Of a stretch of DNA of 64,000 bases, positions 19,017 through 28,315 are shown one piece after another. Source of the DNA: an uncultured Thermoguttaceae bacterium. GTDB lineage: Bacteria; Planctomycetota; Planctomycetia; Pirellulales; Thermoguttaceae. The notes under the pieces were generated by a model. That model worked only from the letters and a program-made list of their open reading frames with translations. It did not search any database and had not been told where the DNA came from. Both the position numbers and the translations under genes were made by a program. Where the stretch lies: assembly GCA_937951625.1 (NCBI GenBank), contig CALFBP010000045.1, forward strand, positions 1 through 64,000. The letters are read 5' to 3'. The first letter of the stretch is position 1, and every line of letters begins with the position of its first letter.

Positions 19017-19847
19017 TTAGCAACCCATTTGTGGAAAAGGACTTGCGGCCAGATGGCTGCAAGTCCTTTTTTGCTTGCATTTACCAACTTCCACAACACT
19101 TCCACAACTTTTCTCTCGGGTGACTCGGGACGTTGCGCAATCAGCCATCATTTGGAGCATCACCTTTCGGCTCATCATCCTCCAGCCGCACCGTCCGGGT
19201 GTTGGCGGCAGCCTTAGGGCAGGCTTGGTGTTGACGTAGTAATTCTCCATGGTTGCAACAGTGGCACGGCCGAGGACGCCCTTTACGACGATCGTCGGAA
19301 CTTTCGCCGCGATCAACTCCGAGGCACAGCTTGACCGGCAGTTCTTGGGAACATAGTGCTCCCCATCCTTGATGCCAGCCGCCTTCTGGATCGCATGCCA
19401 GTCCTCGTAGATATGGTAGGCGTCGCAAGGCCAGGGGAACACCGGGTCGCTTCCCTTGGCATCCGGCTGTCTCTCCCGCCATTGTCGCACCACAATGCCA
19501 ATTTCGGGTGGTATGCCAATAACCCTGTCCTTCCTCGACTTTGAGCTTGAAGCCACGACGTGGACTTCCAGCGTATCCAGGGAGACTCGATCCCAGGTGA
19601 GGCCAAGAATCTCGCCCTGGCGGAGGCCCAGGTAGTAGGCGACGTACAAGAAGACCCGCCACCATTCGGCCGGCCTGTACTTGAGGACCAACTGCGGATT
19701 CCTGAGTGCCTTCACCATCTCCATGAAGTCCTCTTCAGGAATGATGACGGGCTGCTTCCGATCTTCCCGGATGAAGACACCCTTGAAGTCCGGCACCTCG
19801 GAGATATAGCCTCTTCGTTTGGCCCACCGAAGGGCTGCCTTAACATG
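19017..19847 (-). pseudogene. Tyrosine recombinase (phage-type integrase), N-terminus lost
   Basis: The C-terminal catalytic domain of a site-specific tyrosine recombinase, about 276 codons. Visible residues: Arg in YLGLRQGEILGL, Lys in SSKSRKDRVIGI, the second Arg in NCRSSCASEL, and the C-terminal tyrosine in TMENYYVNT. The usual first His of HxxR and the His of LGH are replaced (KNCR, LGRAT), so activity is doubtful. The N-terminal DNA-binding domain is missing: before AALRWAKRRGYI the DNA becomes an IS1380-type transposase remnant in another frame. The reading frame ends next to tRNA-Leu, the typical place of an integrase in a tRNA-borne island. Its last ~20 codons overlap a terminator and may not be original. 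Confidence 0.75.
19035..19072. terminator. Strong terminator after tRNA-Leu (potentially bidirectional)
   Basis: AAAAGGACTTGCGGCC and GGCTGCAAGTCCTTTTTT form a long stem with one mismatch around AGAT, starting 20 bases after the tRNA. Flanking A and T runs allow termination on either strand. It lies inside the last codons of the minus-strand integrase frame. Confidence 0.8.
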
Positions 19848-19849
19848 CC

Positions 19850-20523
19850 GACGGCCTGGTTGAACTCTCCCAGCCGATCCTCGAACGTGCCGCGACGCCG
19901 ATAGTGTTCCAAGCACGCCGGGCCATCCATTTCTTCCTCCCGCCAGCCCGCCACCAGAAAGAAATAGTCCGGCTCCAAAAACAACTGCCCCGTCTTCGGA
20001 TCGGGCGGATCGAGGATGACCAACAGCACCCGTTGCGGGAACTCCCACGACTTGGCCTGATAGAATCCCAGTTCCACAACCGTCTCGTATCCTCCCTTCG
20101 GAGGCCGACCCGGCGGGCGTCGGATGTGCGGCTCCTATGATAATGGCCGTGGTAGGCGGCCCCCGCTTGATCGCCAAAGACTTCCAATGGAAAACTGTCG
20201 ATGTCGATCGTCGCCCGCCGCACCGCGTGATCGCTGCGGGTCCGCAGGTGCCGCGGGACCCAGTCTCCCGGCGCCCGCCGCACCACCTCCAGATTGTTCC
20301 CCACGTGCGCCACGATATCCAACAGCCGCGACTGCGTGGGCTGGCTCGCCAGCCGTTCCCCCAACACCCGCCGGCACGGACGATCCCAGGTCGCCATCCG
20401 CAACGCCGGATCATGGGCCAAGCGATCGAGATCGTCTTGGGCCCGATAGCCCAGTGCCAACCCATAGATCCGCTCCCGCAACAACTCCGAGATCCGATAG
20501 CGGATCAAGTCCTGGTTCCTCAT
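19850..20523 (-). mobile_element. IS1380-family transposase remnant
   Basis: Two pieces of a DDE transposase in different frames. The first (from ATG 20523) reads LIRYRISELLRERIYGLALG and continues to ATIDIDSFPLEVFGDQ and AAYHGHYH, the typical IS1380 segment around the first catalytic Asp. After about 20140 the frame changes and the later part continues as GGYETVVELGFYQAKSWEFP, then EHYRRRGTFEDRLGEFNQ, the C-terminal hallmark of the family. Most of the middle of a ~450-residue transposase is missing, so it is inactive. It joins directly to the integrase remnant at about 19850, as if the insertion destroyed the integrase N-terminus. Terminal inverted repeats were not identified. Confidence 0.75.
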
Positions 20524-20633
20524 GATTCCGGGAGGGTTTCGGCGTGCCTTTCGCGTGGATTGATTTGAGGCGACAATGGAAACTGCGTTGAGCTGAAAAC
20601 CGAGGACACGACCGCGCGAAAGGAAGGTGTGCG

Positions 20634-23600
20634 ATGACGAAGCTGCTGTGGCCAGTGCTGATGAGCGTGGCGGTCTTTTGGTTGGCCTTCAGCCTGGTCG
20701 AGGCGGCGGCCCCGGTCCCACGTTGCGAGCCGTGGGAAAGCGAATACTCGGGCCAGGACGCCACCGGCGAGCACGTCATCGCCTTGTGGCAGTTCACCTC
20801 CGGCAAGGAGACCGAGGATTCGTCGGGCCACGGACACATGCTGAAGTTTGAGGGCGTGCAGCCCAATCCAAACGGTCGTTTTGGCGGGTGTCTGGAGTCG
20901 TTCCGCGGCTGGCCGGTGGAGGACAAGCGGCACGCGGCCCTCGCGAAAAACCATCCGGCGCTCAGTCCTCAAGGGGCCTTTACATTGGAAATGTGGATCC
21001 AGCCTGGGCCGGAACTCGATGCCCACTACCCTTCGGCCTTCTTGCTCGACAAGAAGTACGTCGCGCATGACGATTACCAGCTCCTCCTCGGCGCCCCGGA
21101 CAAACAAGGCGCCCGAGTAATTCAGGCGGTGCTCGGGTTTGGCGACAGTTCGTCGAGCTTCCATTCCAAGCCGGTGAAGTTCGATCCGGGCCGATGGTAT
21201 CACGTGGCCATGACCTACGACGGGGCGGGGACCGTGAGTTTCTTCGTCAACGGCAATCCCTGGGGCTCCAGCCGCGCGAGCGGCCGCGGATCCATCAGTC
21301 CCGGCAAGCACGTGCTCTCGATTGGCGACCGTGTGGGCAGCCTTTATCACGGATTTCCCGGTCGGATCGACCAGGTCCGCATTTCCCGCGGCGCGCTGGA
21401 GTTTCAACGGCTCAAGGTGGTTCTGCTCTCCGATCGCACCTGCTTTGTACGCATGGAAAAAAACGTGGCACCCCGGCTGCAACTCCAGAATTTGCAACAG
21501 GAGGCAATCGCGGAGGGCGTGGTGACCATGTCGCTGGGGAATCGCGCGGTGAAACAGGCGAAGATCGCGGACCTGGCGGCGGGGGCGACGATGGACTTGG
21601 ACTATCCCGTGGACAGTAGCCTCCGGCCGGACTTGTATTCCTTGAAGATCGAGGTGAAAACTAGCCGTCCCCGGGCGATCGGCGTCGAGCAGTCGTTTCC
21701 TTTGCGGATTGTGCCGCGGCAGCCGCCGCAGTTTCCCGTCGTCATGTGGGGGATCTATGATCCGACGGGCTTGATGAAAGAAATAGATCGACTCCAAGCG
21801 ATCGGCTTCACGCACGTGCTCGGCGTGGGGGCAGACTACGAGGCGATTTGGAAGGCCGGTAAACCGACTCAAGCCACCACGCCCCAGCGCGAGGCTGAGA
21901 CGCGGCAGATGCTCGACGCGGCCCTCGCCCGGGGGCTGTCGATCGCCGCCAGCCTTTCGCCCGGCTCGGCCATGGAGGGCAAGCCGGAGTTGCATCGCGT
22001 CAACCGCAAGGGAGAGCCGCAGAAGAAGAACGGCATCTGTGGGCTGCTGCCGGCAATGGAGGCCTATTGCTTCAACGTGGGGGCCTCGGTGGCGAAGAGC
22101 TATGGGGAATTTCCCGCCTTCCAGGCGGCGCTGGTCCATACGGAGGTTCGCGACGCGGCCCAGCCGTGCTTCCACAAAGAGGACATCGAGGCGTTTCGGC
22201 AGGCAACGGGAATCGACGTTCCTGCCGAAATCGTCAGCAAATGGGGCGTCGACTGGCGAAAACTGAAGGACTTTCCCGTCTCGCGGGTCGTGCCCGACGA
22301 CCATCCGATCTACCGCTATTATCACTGGTATTGGAAGTCGGGCGATGGTTGGAACGGCTTGAATACGGCGGTGGTGCGGGGGCTGAAATCCACGGGCCGG
22401 AAAGACCTCTGGACTTGGCATGACCCGGCCGTGCGCGTGGCCAGCGTCTATGGCAGCGGCGGCGAGGTGGACGTGGTCTCGCAATGGACCTACTCCTATC
22501 CCGATCCCATCCGCATCGCCGTGGCGACCGACGAGTTGTTGGCGATGGCCGCCGGCGCAGGTCGGAAGCAAGAGGTGATGAAGATGACGCAGATCATCTG
22601 GTACCGCAGCCAGACCGCGCCGGAACCCAAGCCCGACGCTCCTCGACCGGCGTTCCAAGCCCCGTGGGAACTGGAGCAGCCCGACGCCCCCTTCATCACC
22701 ATTGCTCCCATGCACCTGCGCGAGGCCTTCTGGACCAAGATCGCCCGACCGATCCGCGGCATCATGTACCACGGCTGGCAATCGCTGGTGCCTTGCGACG
22801 AGCTTGGGAGCTATCGCTACACACACCCCGAGACGCAACACGAACTGGCTCGGCTCACGCGACGCGTGATTCAGCCCCTGGGTCCGACGTTGTTGAACGT
22901 GCCAGGCGCAAAAAGCGATGTGGCCTTCCTGGAGAGTTTTGCATCACAGGTATTCGCCTCGCGCGGCACTTATGGCTGGGGCGGCAAGTGGCTGGGCGAT
23001 GCGTACCACGTGATGCTCTATGCCGGGCTCCAGCCGGAGATCGTCTTCGACGAGACCATCGTCCAACGCGGGCTGGAAGGCTTTCGCGTCCTCGTCATGT
23101 GCGATTGCGACGTAATCACGGAAAAGATGCTCGAGCGGATCAAGGCCTTCCAGTCTGCGGGAGGGATTGTGGTTGGGGACGAGCGCATTTGCCCCGCGAT
23201 CCGGCCCGACATCCGCCTCCAGCCCTATCAGCGGACCGGCCGGGCCGATCAGGACAAAGCGGCTTTGGTCGCCCTGGCCGCCGAGCTGCGCAAACAGCTC
23301 GATAATCGCTATGCGCGGCCGCTCGATTCCAGCGATGCTGAAGTGATTCCTTATCGCCGCCAGTATCAGGCAGCCGACTATGTGTTCGTGGTCAACGATC
23401 GGCGGGAGTACGGCCACTACGTGGGCCAGCACGGCTTGGTGATGGAAAATGGGCTGCCATCGGATGCCACCCTTTCGCTCCGCACGCCAAGCGAGGCGAT
23501 CTATGACTTAGTCGAGGGCCGACCCATCCGGGGGCGGCGGGAGGGCGATCGGCTACTTTGGGACGTGCATCTTGGCCCTTGCGACGGCGGTTTGTTCCTC

Positions 23601-23984
23601 GTCGCTCCGAAACCAATCCGCGGCGTGTCGGTCGACGTACCCGACCTCGTGGAACCCGGCGCCGCGGCCGTCTGCTCCGTGAAAATCGTCGATGCCGAGG
23701 GTCAGCCGATCGAGGCCGTGATCCCAGTGCAATTGACGATTCGCGACGCGGAGACCCGGGTGGCCGAACTCAGCGGCTATCATGCGGCGGTCGGCGGAGA
23801 ATTGAAGCTGACGATCGACGTTGCCGCGAACGACCCGCCGGGAATCTGGCAAATCGAGGCCCGCGAACTAGCTTCCGGCCGGAAGGCGATCCGCGAGTTC
23901 CGCGTGCGTGGGCCGGAGCCTTGGCCGCCCAGTCCAAAACCGCCATCGAAAGACGCCGCTAATCCGGTGCAGCCTCAAGGCTGA
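20634..23984 (+). CDS. Large secreted LamG-domain protein with glycosidase-like barrel
   Basis: A 1116-residue exported protein (signal peptide about residues 1-25). Residues ~45-265 form a concanavalin/LamG lectin-like domain (ALWQFTSGKETEDSSGHG; FTLEMWIQPGPELDAHYP; WYHVAMTYDGAGTVSFFVNG). A linker beta-domain follows, then a region of about residues 365-760 that reads like a TIM-barrel hydrolase (VVMWGIYDPTGLMKEIDRLQ; DLWTWHDPAVRVASVYGSGG). Next comes a GATase-like domain resembling the trimerisation domain of GH42 beta-galactosidases (VLVMCDCDVITEKMLERIKA; AGGIVVGDE), and C-terminal beta domains. Catalytic residues were not assigned. Polysaccharide binding and cleavage is the likely role. 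It starts 110 bases past the IS remnant. Confidence 0.75.
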   Translation: MTKLLWPVLMSVAVFWLAFSLVEAAAPVPRCEPWESEYSGQDATGEHVIALWQFTSGKETEDSSGHGHMLKFEGVQPNPNGRFGGCLESFRGWPVEDKRHAALAKNHPALSPQGAFTLEMWIQPGPELDAHYPSAFLLDKKYVAHDDYQLLLGAPDKQGARVIQAVLGFGDSSSSFHSKPVKFDPGRWYHVAMTYDGAGTVSFFVNGNPWGSSRASGRGSISPGKHVLSIGDRVGSLYHGFPGRIDQVRISRGALEFQRLKVVLLSDRTCFVRMEKNVAPRLQLQNLQQEAIAEGVVTMSLGNRAVKQAKIADLAAGATMDLDYPVDSSLRPDLYSLKIEVKTSRPRAIGVEQSFPLRIVPRQPPQFPVVMWGIYDPTGLMKEIDRLQAIGFTHVLGVGADYEAIWKAGKPTQATTPQREAETRQMLDAALARGLSIAASLSPGSAMEGKPELHRVNRKGEPQKKNGICGLLPAMEAYCFNVGASVAKSYGEFPAFQAALVHTEVRDAAQPCFHKEDIEAFRQATGIDVPAEIVSKWGVDWRKLKDFPVSRVVPDDHPIYRYYHWYWKSGDGWNGLNTAVVRGLKSTGRKDLWTWHDPAVRVASVYGSGGEVDVVSQWTYSYPDPIRIAVATDELLAMAAGAGRKQEVMKMTQIIWYRSQTAPEPKPDAPRPAFQAPWELEQPDAPFITIAPMHLREAFWTKIARPIRGIMYHGWQSLVPCDELGSYRYTHPETQHELARLTRRVIQPLGPTLLNVPGAKSDVAFLESFASQVFASRGTYGWGGKWLGDAYHVMLYAGLQPEIVFDETIVQRGLEGFRVLVMCDCDVITEKMLERIKAFQSAGGIVVGDERICPAIRPDIRLQPYQRTGRADQDKAALVALAAELRKQLDNRYARPLDSSDAEVIPYRRQYQAADYVFVVNDRREYGHYVGQHGLVMENGLPSDATLSLRTPSEAIYDLVEGRPIRGRREGDRLLWDVHLGPCDGGLFLVAPKPIRGVSVDVPDLVEPGAAAVCSVKIVDAEGQPIEAVIPVQLTIRDAETRVAELSGYHAAVGGELKLTIDVAANDPPGIWQIEARELASGRKAIREFRVRGPEPWPPSPKPPSKDAANPVQPQG

Positions 23985-24170
23985 TGGTGCGGGTTTAGGG
24001 GCAATGGTCCAGATTCCGGAAACAAAGACAGTGAACAGGGCAACGTCCTGAGTTTAAACCGGGTTTCCCGCCCTGTTTGCCGGGCGGCAGAACGATGTGC
24101 CCTCGATAGGGCGCGCAGGGGACAATTGTTATGCGGGCGTGATGACGAGCGGGTTGGGCGGGCCAATCGC

Positions 24171-24389
24171 CTATCGCTCGCGATAGATGATTCGCCCTTT
24201 TTCGAGATCGTAAGGCGATAATTCGACCGTCACGCGGTCGCCGGGTACGATGCGAATGAAGTTCTTGCGCATTTTGCCTGCCACGTGGGCCAGCACCATG
24301 TGCCCGTTATCCAGTTGCACGCGAAATCTCGTGTTGGCCAACGCCTCGGTCACCACGCCAGCGACTTCCAACGCACCTTCTTTCGGCAT
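24171..24389 (-). CDS. infA: Translation initiation factor IF-1
   Basis: IF-1 binds the A site of the 30S subunit during initiation. The 72-residue product is a single S1-type OB fold: [20 protein letters not shown], then [20 protein letters not shown] and [20 protein letters not shown]. The chosen ATG at 24389 gives MPKEGALEV, matching the family start, and is preceded by GGAG at 6 bases; 11 extra upstream codons are possible but unlikely. It is a single-gene unit, divergent from metK. Confidence 0.95.
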   Translation of the reverse strand: MPKEGALEVAGVVTEALANTRFRVQLDNGHMVLAHVAGKMRKNFIRIVPGDRVTVELSPYDLEKGRIIYRER

Positions 24390-24553
24390 AAACGACTCCG
24401 CAAGGCCCCAAGAATTGCCCACGACGCCACTCGACTAGCTATCCTAGCACTTTCCCGTTGCGGCTCCAAGGGCCGGGGCCGGAGAATTACCAAGCTGGGC
24501 AGACGATTTCGAACCTCAACTTCACAAAGCAGTTACGGAAATGTTAGAGTTCC

Positions 24554-24583
24554 TTGCAGGCCGCGGCCCTATTTGACTAGAAT
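24554..24583 (+). promoter_or_regulatory. Possible metK promoter
   Basis: TTGCAG (24554-24559), 18-base spacer, TAGAAT (24578-24583), about 50 bases before the metK start. Moderate match. No SAM-riboswitch-like structure was recognised in the leader. Confidence 0.3.
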
Positions 24584-24632
24584 AGAGTTTTTGCAGGCCG
24601 TGTTAAATGAGGCAATCTAGGAGGACTGTTCC

Positions 24633-25817
24633 GTGGCAAGGGGGAAGTATCTGTTTACGAGCGAATCGGTGAGCATGGGCCACCCGGACAAACTGGCGGA
24701 CCAGATTTCCGACGGAGTCCTGGACGCGCTGTTTGCTCAAGACCCCTTGAGCCGCGTTGCCTGCGAAACGATGGTCACCACGGGCATTGCCATCATTGCT
24801 GGCGAGATCACCACGCAAGCCGTGATCGACTATGCGGCCGTCGCCCGCGACGTGATCGAAAAAGTCGGCTACGTGGACGACGAGATGGGCATTTGTGCCC
24901 GAACTTGTGCGGTGATGCTCTCCCTCGATCGACAAAGCCCTGACATTGCCCAAGGCGTGAATGCGGACGAGGCGTCGGGCAAGGACATCGGGGCGGGGGA
25001 TCAGGGTTTGATGTTCGGCTACGCCATCAACCACACTCCGGAGCTGATGCCCCTGCCGATTGCCTTGGCCCATCGCATCCTCGCCCGGCTCACGGAGATC
25101 CGCCAGAAGGGCGAGATTCAATGGATCCGGCCCGACAGTAAGAGCCAAGTCACGGTCGAGTTCGAGGGCGATCGGCCGGTCCGCATCGACACCGTGGTCG
25201 TTTCCACGCAGCACAGCCCGGACGCCACCCAATCCCAGATCCGCGAGTTCGTGATCGAAAACGTAGTCAAGCCAGTTCTGCCAGAGGAGTTGGTGAACGG
25301 TAAAATCACGTATCATGTCAACCCGACCGGCCGGTTCGTGACCGGCGGCCCGCACGGCGACTGCGGCTTGACGGGCCGGAAGATCATCGTCGACACCTAC
25401 GGCGGTTGGGCGCGGCACGGCGGCGGGGCCTTCAGCGGCAAGGACCCGACCAAGGTGGACCGCAGCGCCGCATACATGGCGCGGCACATCGCCAAGAACA
25501 TCGTGGCCGCGGGCCTGGCCGACCGTTGCGAGGTCCAATTGGCTTACGCCATCGGCGTCTCCGATCCCGTGAGCGTGTTGGTCGATACCGATGGCACCGG
25601 CAAGGTCGAAGACGAGCGCCTGTGCGAGGTCGTGCGCGAGCTGTTTCCCTTGAAGCCCAGCGGCATCATCAAGTACCTCGACCTGCGGCGTCCGATTTAC
25701 CGCAAGACCGCGGCCGGTGGACATTTTGGCCGCTCTGAGCCGGAGTTCACCTGGGAGAGGACCCACCGCACGGCGGAACTCTTGGATGCCTGTGGCATGG
25801 CCGCGGCTGCCCGCTGA
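24633..25817 (+). CDS. metK: S-adenosylmethionine synthetase
   Basis: Makes S-adenosylmethionine from methionine and ATP. SAM is also the cofactor of the radical-SAM enzyme HpnH encoded 5 kb away. The 394-residue protein has the three signatures: [32 protein letters not shown], and [19 protein letters not shown]. Length is typical. The start is GTG with a strong TAGGAGGA ribosome site 8 bases upstream. Confidence 0.97.
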   Translation: MARGKYLFTSESVSMGHPDKLADQISDGVLDALFAQDPLSRVACETMVTTGIAIIAGEITTQAVIDYAAVARDVIEKVGYVDDEMGICARTCAVMLSLDRQSPDIAQGVNADEASGKDIGAGDQGLMFGYAINHTPELMPLPIALAHRILARLTEIRQKGEIQWIRPDSKSQVTVEFEGDRPVRIDTVVVSTQHSPDATQSQIREFVIENVVKPVLPEELVNGKITYHVNPTGRFVTGGPHGDCGLTGRKIIVDTYGGWARHGGGAFSGKDPTKVDRSAAYMARHIAKNIVAAGLADRCEVQLAYAIGVSDPVSVLVDTDGTGKVEDERLCEVVRELFPLKPSGIIKYLDLRRPIYRKTAAGGHFGRSEPEFTWERTHRTAELLDACGMAAAAR

Positions 25818-25888
25818 AAGATCCTCGGCCGCCGTTTCGCCTTCCCCTCGGGGAAACTCGGCAACCGACGGCCGAGTGGGGAAATGCT

Positions 25889-28060
25889 ATGCCGCTGCCG
25901 ATGCGCCGATCTCGTGCCTGGCTGGCAATCGTCGGGGTGGCTGGCTACTTCCTTCTGTTTTACGCCGCCGAGATGCCCAGCCTGACCCAAGCGACAGGCA
26001 AGCCGTTTCTCCGCGCACAGATCCTACTGCACTACCTGCTCCTTCCCGAAGAGCTATTTGAAATCTGGTTCGGCACGCCCGCCGAGCTGTCCCTGCTGGA
26101 TCGGTTGCCAGTGCTGCTTCTAGCCGTTGGTATCTTCGCCTGGTCGGCGGCGGCGGGCTGGCTTCTGCTGAAATGGCTCGGGCTCGACCACAGCCTGACG
26201 CGGATCGAACTCATCGTCTTCGCCGCCGCGGTCGGTTTGAATCTCGTCTCGAGCTACGTCCTGGTGATCGGACTGTTGGGTTGGCTCGTCCGGTTGGTGT
26301 TCGCTGTGCCTGCGGCTGTCATTTTTGCGATTGCCTGGTGGATTTGGCGGAAACGAAAACGGCTGGCTCCCAGGCTGGTTCGTGAAAATGAAACGTGGTC
26401 GCCGATCCTGTTTTCGGGCATCCCCTTTGCGGCGATACTCCTGCTCGGCGCCATGCTCCCGCCCTTGGATTTCGATGTACGCGAGTATCATCTCCAGGCG
26501 CCAAAGGAGTTCTTTTTGCAGGGCCGCATCGGCTTCTTGCCGCACAACGTCTACGCCAACATGCCGCTGGGAACCGAAATGCACGCCTTGCTGGCCATGG
26601 TGCTGGCGGGCGATTGGTGGTGGGGGGCGCTCGTGGGAAAGACGATCCTTGCCTCGTATCCAGTGCTCACGGCCTTGGGACTTTGGGCCGCTGGACGACG
26701 GTTTGCGTGTCCGACGGCCGCGGCAGTGGCCGCCGTGGTTTACCTTTCGATTCCCTGGGTGATTCAGGTCTCGACGCTGGGGTTGGTGGACGCCGCGCTC
26801 GGCACTTACCTGTTTCTCGCCATCTATGCCCTGGCGATTGCCGGGCACAGCGACGCGGGAGGTGATAAGAGCTTAACCGGCGGGAGAAGGAATCAGGACA
26901 AGGCGCCATCGCAAAAGGAAGCTAATCCCGACCATCGCTCCCGGGGGGTGGATGCAGGCGGATTATCCAACGCGAAGCCGCTCGCCTCGTTCCTTCTGGT
27001 TGGCTATTTGGCGGGCAGCGCGGCGGCGTGCAAATATCCCGGCCTGTTGTTTGTCGTGGTGCCCGTGACGGCTTGGGTTTTCCTCGCGTTTCCCGACCCT
27101 GCCCGACCATGGTGGCGATTCGCCTGGAAGCCAACCGTGGCGGTAATTGTGGCCGCGGCGGCGGCCTGCGGGCCGTGGTTCGTGAAGAATGCCGCGCTGA
27201 GCGGCAATCCCACCTACCCGCTTTTGTATTCGATTTTCGGCGGCAAGACGTGGACGCCGGAGAAGGACCGCCAGTGGAACGCCGTTCATCGGCCGCACGA
27301 TTTCTCGTTGGCGACTTTGGGCAAGGACCTGGGCCGTGTGGCCCTGACCAGCGAGTGGCACAGTCCGCTGGTCATCCCACTGGCCGTTTTGGGCTTTTTC
27401 GCGGCGCGAGCGCGCCGTTGGGCCGTTGGCTTGGGGGCGTACTTGGCCTTGATCATCGCCTTGTGGTGGCTGCTGACGCACCGCATCGACCGGTTCTGGA
27501 TTCCCGCCTTGCCGCTGGCCGCGATGCTGGCTGGCCTGGGCGCGGCGTGGAGCCAGGAGCGACCCTGGCGAATCGCGGTGATTGCGTTTTTGATCGCCGG
27601 CCTGGCGGGCAATTTCCTCATCGCCGCTTCGGTCGGCGGGGGATATAACCCCTATTTCGTCTCGCTCGCCCGACTTCGGCACGATCCGCAGCGCGTCGAC
27701 GCTTGGCATCGGTTTCTCAATCGCGAGGCGAAGCACGGCCGGGTGCTGCTGGTCGGCGATGCCCAGCCCTTCGACTTGGAAATGCCGGTCTTTTACAACA
27801 CGTGCTTCGACGACTCGATTTTCGAGCGGCTGGCCAAGGGCCGATCGCCCGACGAAGTTCGCGCCGCCTTGACCGAGCTTGGCATCACGCATGTCTATGT
27901 CCATTGGGGCGAGATCGCCCGCTATCGCCGCACTTACGGCTTCACCGACTTCGTTCAACCAGCGGTGTTCGACGCTTTGGTGGCCAGCGGCGTGCTCCTA
28001 CCGCTGCCGGAGATTCGCGACCACTCGGGCCGGGGTTATCAGGTGGCGGGCGTCCCCTAG
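25889..28060 (+). CDS. Polytopic membrane protein, GT39/ArnT-like glycosyltransferase superfamily
   Basis: 723 residues with about 11-13 hydrophobic segments. Between early segments an acidic motif DFDVREYHLQAPKEFFLQGR (about residues 195-215) recalls the Asp/Glu-containing first extracytoplasmic loop of GT-C enzymes, which move sugars or other groups from polyprenyl-phosphate carriers. The C-terminal ~130 residues form a soluble domain (VLLVGDAQPFDLEMPVFYNT). A polar low-complexity loop around residues 330-370 interrupts the membrane region. Donor and acceptor are unknown. It lies 71 bases after metK and 255 bases before the squalene-hopene cyclase gene on the same strand, so a link to hopanoid or envelope lipid decoration is possible but unproven. 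Confidence 0.65.
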   Translation: MPLPMRRSRAWLAIVGVAGYFLLFYAAEMPSLTQATGKPFLRAQILLHYLLLPEELFEIWFGTPAELSLLDRLPVLLLAVGIFAWSAAAGWLLLKWLGLDHSLTRIELIVFAAAVGLNLVSSYVLVIGLLGWLVRLVFAVPAAVIFAIAWWIWRKRKRLAPRLVRENETWSPILFSGIPFAAILLLGAMLPPLDFDVREYHLQAPKEFFLQGRIGFLPHNVYANMPLGTEMHALLAMVLAGDWWWGALVGKTILASYPVLTALGLWAAGRRFACPTAAAVAAVVYLSIPWVIQVSTLGLVDAALGTYLFLAIYALAIAGHSDAGGDKSLTGGRRNQDKAPSQKEANPDHRSRGVDAGGLSNAKPLASFLLVGYLAGSAAACKYPGLLFVVVPVTAWVFLAFPDPARPWWRFAWKPTVAVIVAAAAACGPWFVKNAALSGNPTYPLLYSIFGGKTWTPEKDRQWNAVHRPHDFSLATLGKDLGRVALTSEWHSPLVIPLAVLGFFAARARRWAVGLGAYLALIIALWWLLTHRIDRFWIPALPLAAMLAGLGAAWSQERPWRIAVIAFLIAGLAGNFLIAASVGGGYNPYFVSLARLRHDPQRVDAWHRFLNREAKHGRVLLVGDAQPFDLEMPVFYNTCFDDSIFERLAKGRSPDEVRAALTELGITHVYVHWGEIARYRRTYGFTDFVQPAVFDALVASGVLLPLPEIRDHSGRGYQVAGVP

Positions 28061-28315
28061 GCTCGCTTTGAACCTGGCGTGCCAACGGCCGGAAACGTTC
28101 CAACGGCCCGGCGTTGCCCGCATTCTCTCGATCTGCCGAGGCACGCGGCCGCAACCCCGGAGCCTCAAGCGGCCTGGCGTGTGTCCGGCGGTCCGGCGTT
28201 GCCAACGACAAACGGCCTTGTCGACCATTGGCGAATCGCGTAAGCTGGTCAACGGGGGTTGCGCGTCCGCGCTATCCCTGACGGATCGCTGCGAAAACAT
28301 GGAAAGGCGCTGGCC

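Noticed and set aside
20520-22841. Long minus-strand open frame (773 codons) opposite the LamG protein gene
   Set aside because: Its translation is Arg/His/Pro-rich without family resemblance and it mirrors a clear coding gene; high third-position GC creates such shadows.
24423-24632. Possible SAM riboswitch before metK
   Set aside because: No recognisable conserved core or four-way-junction layout was seen in the leader.
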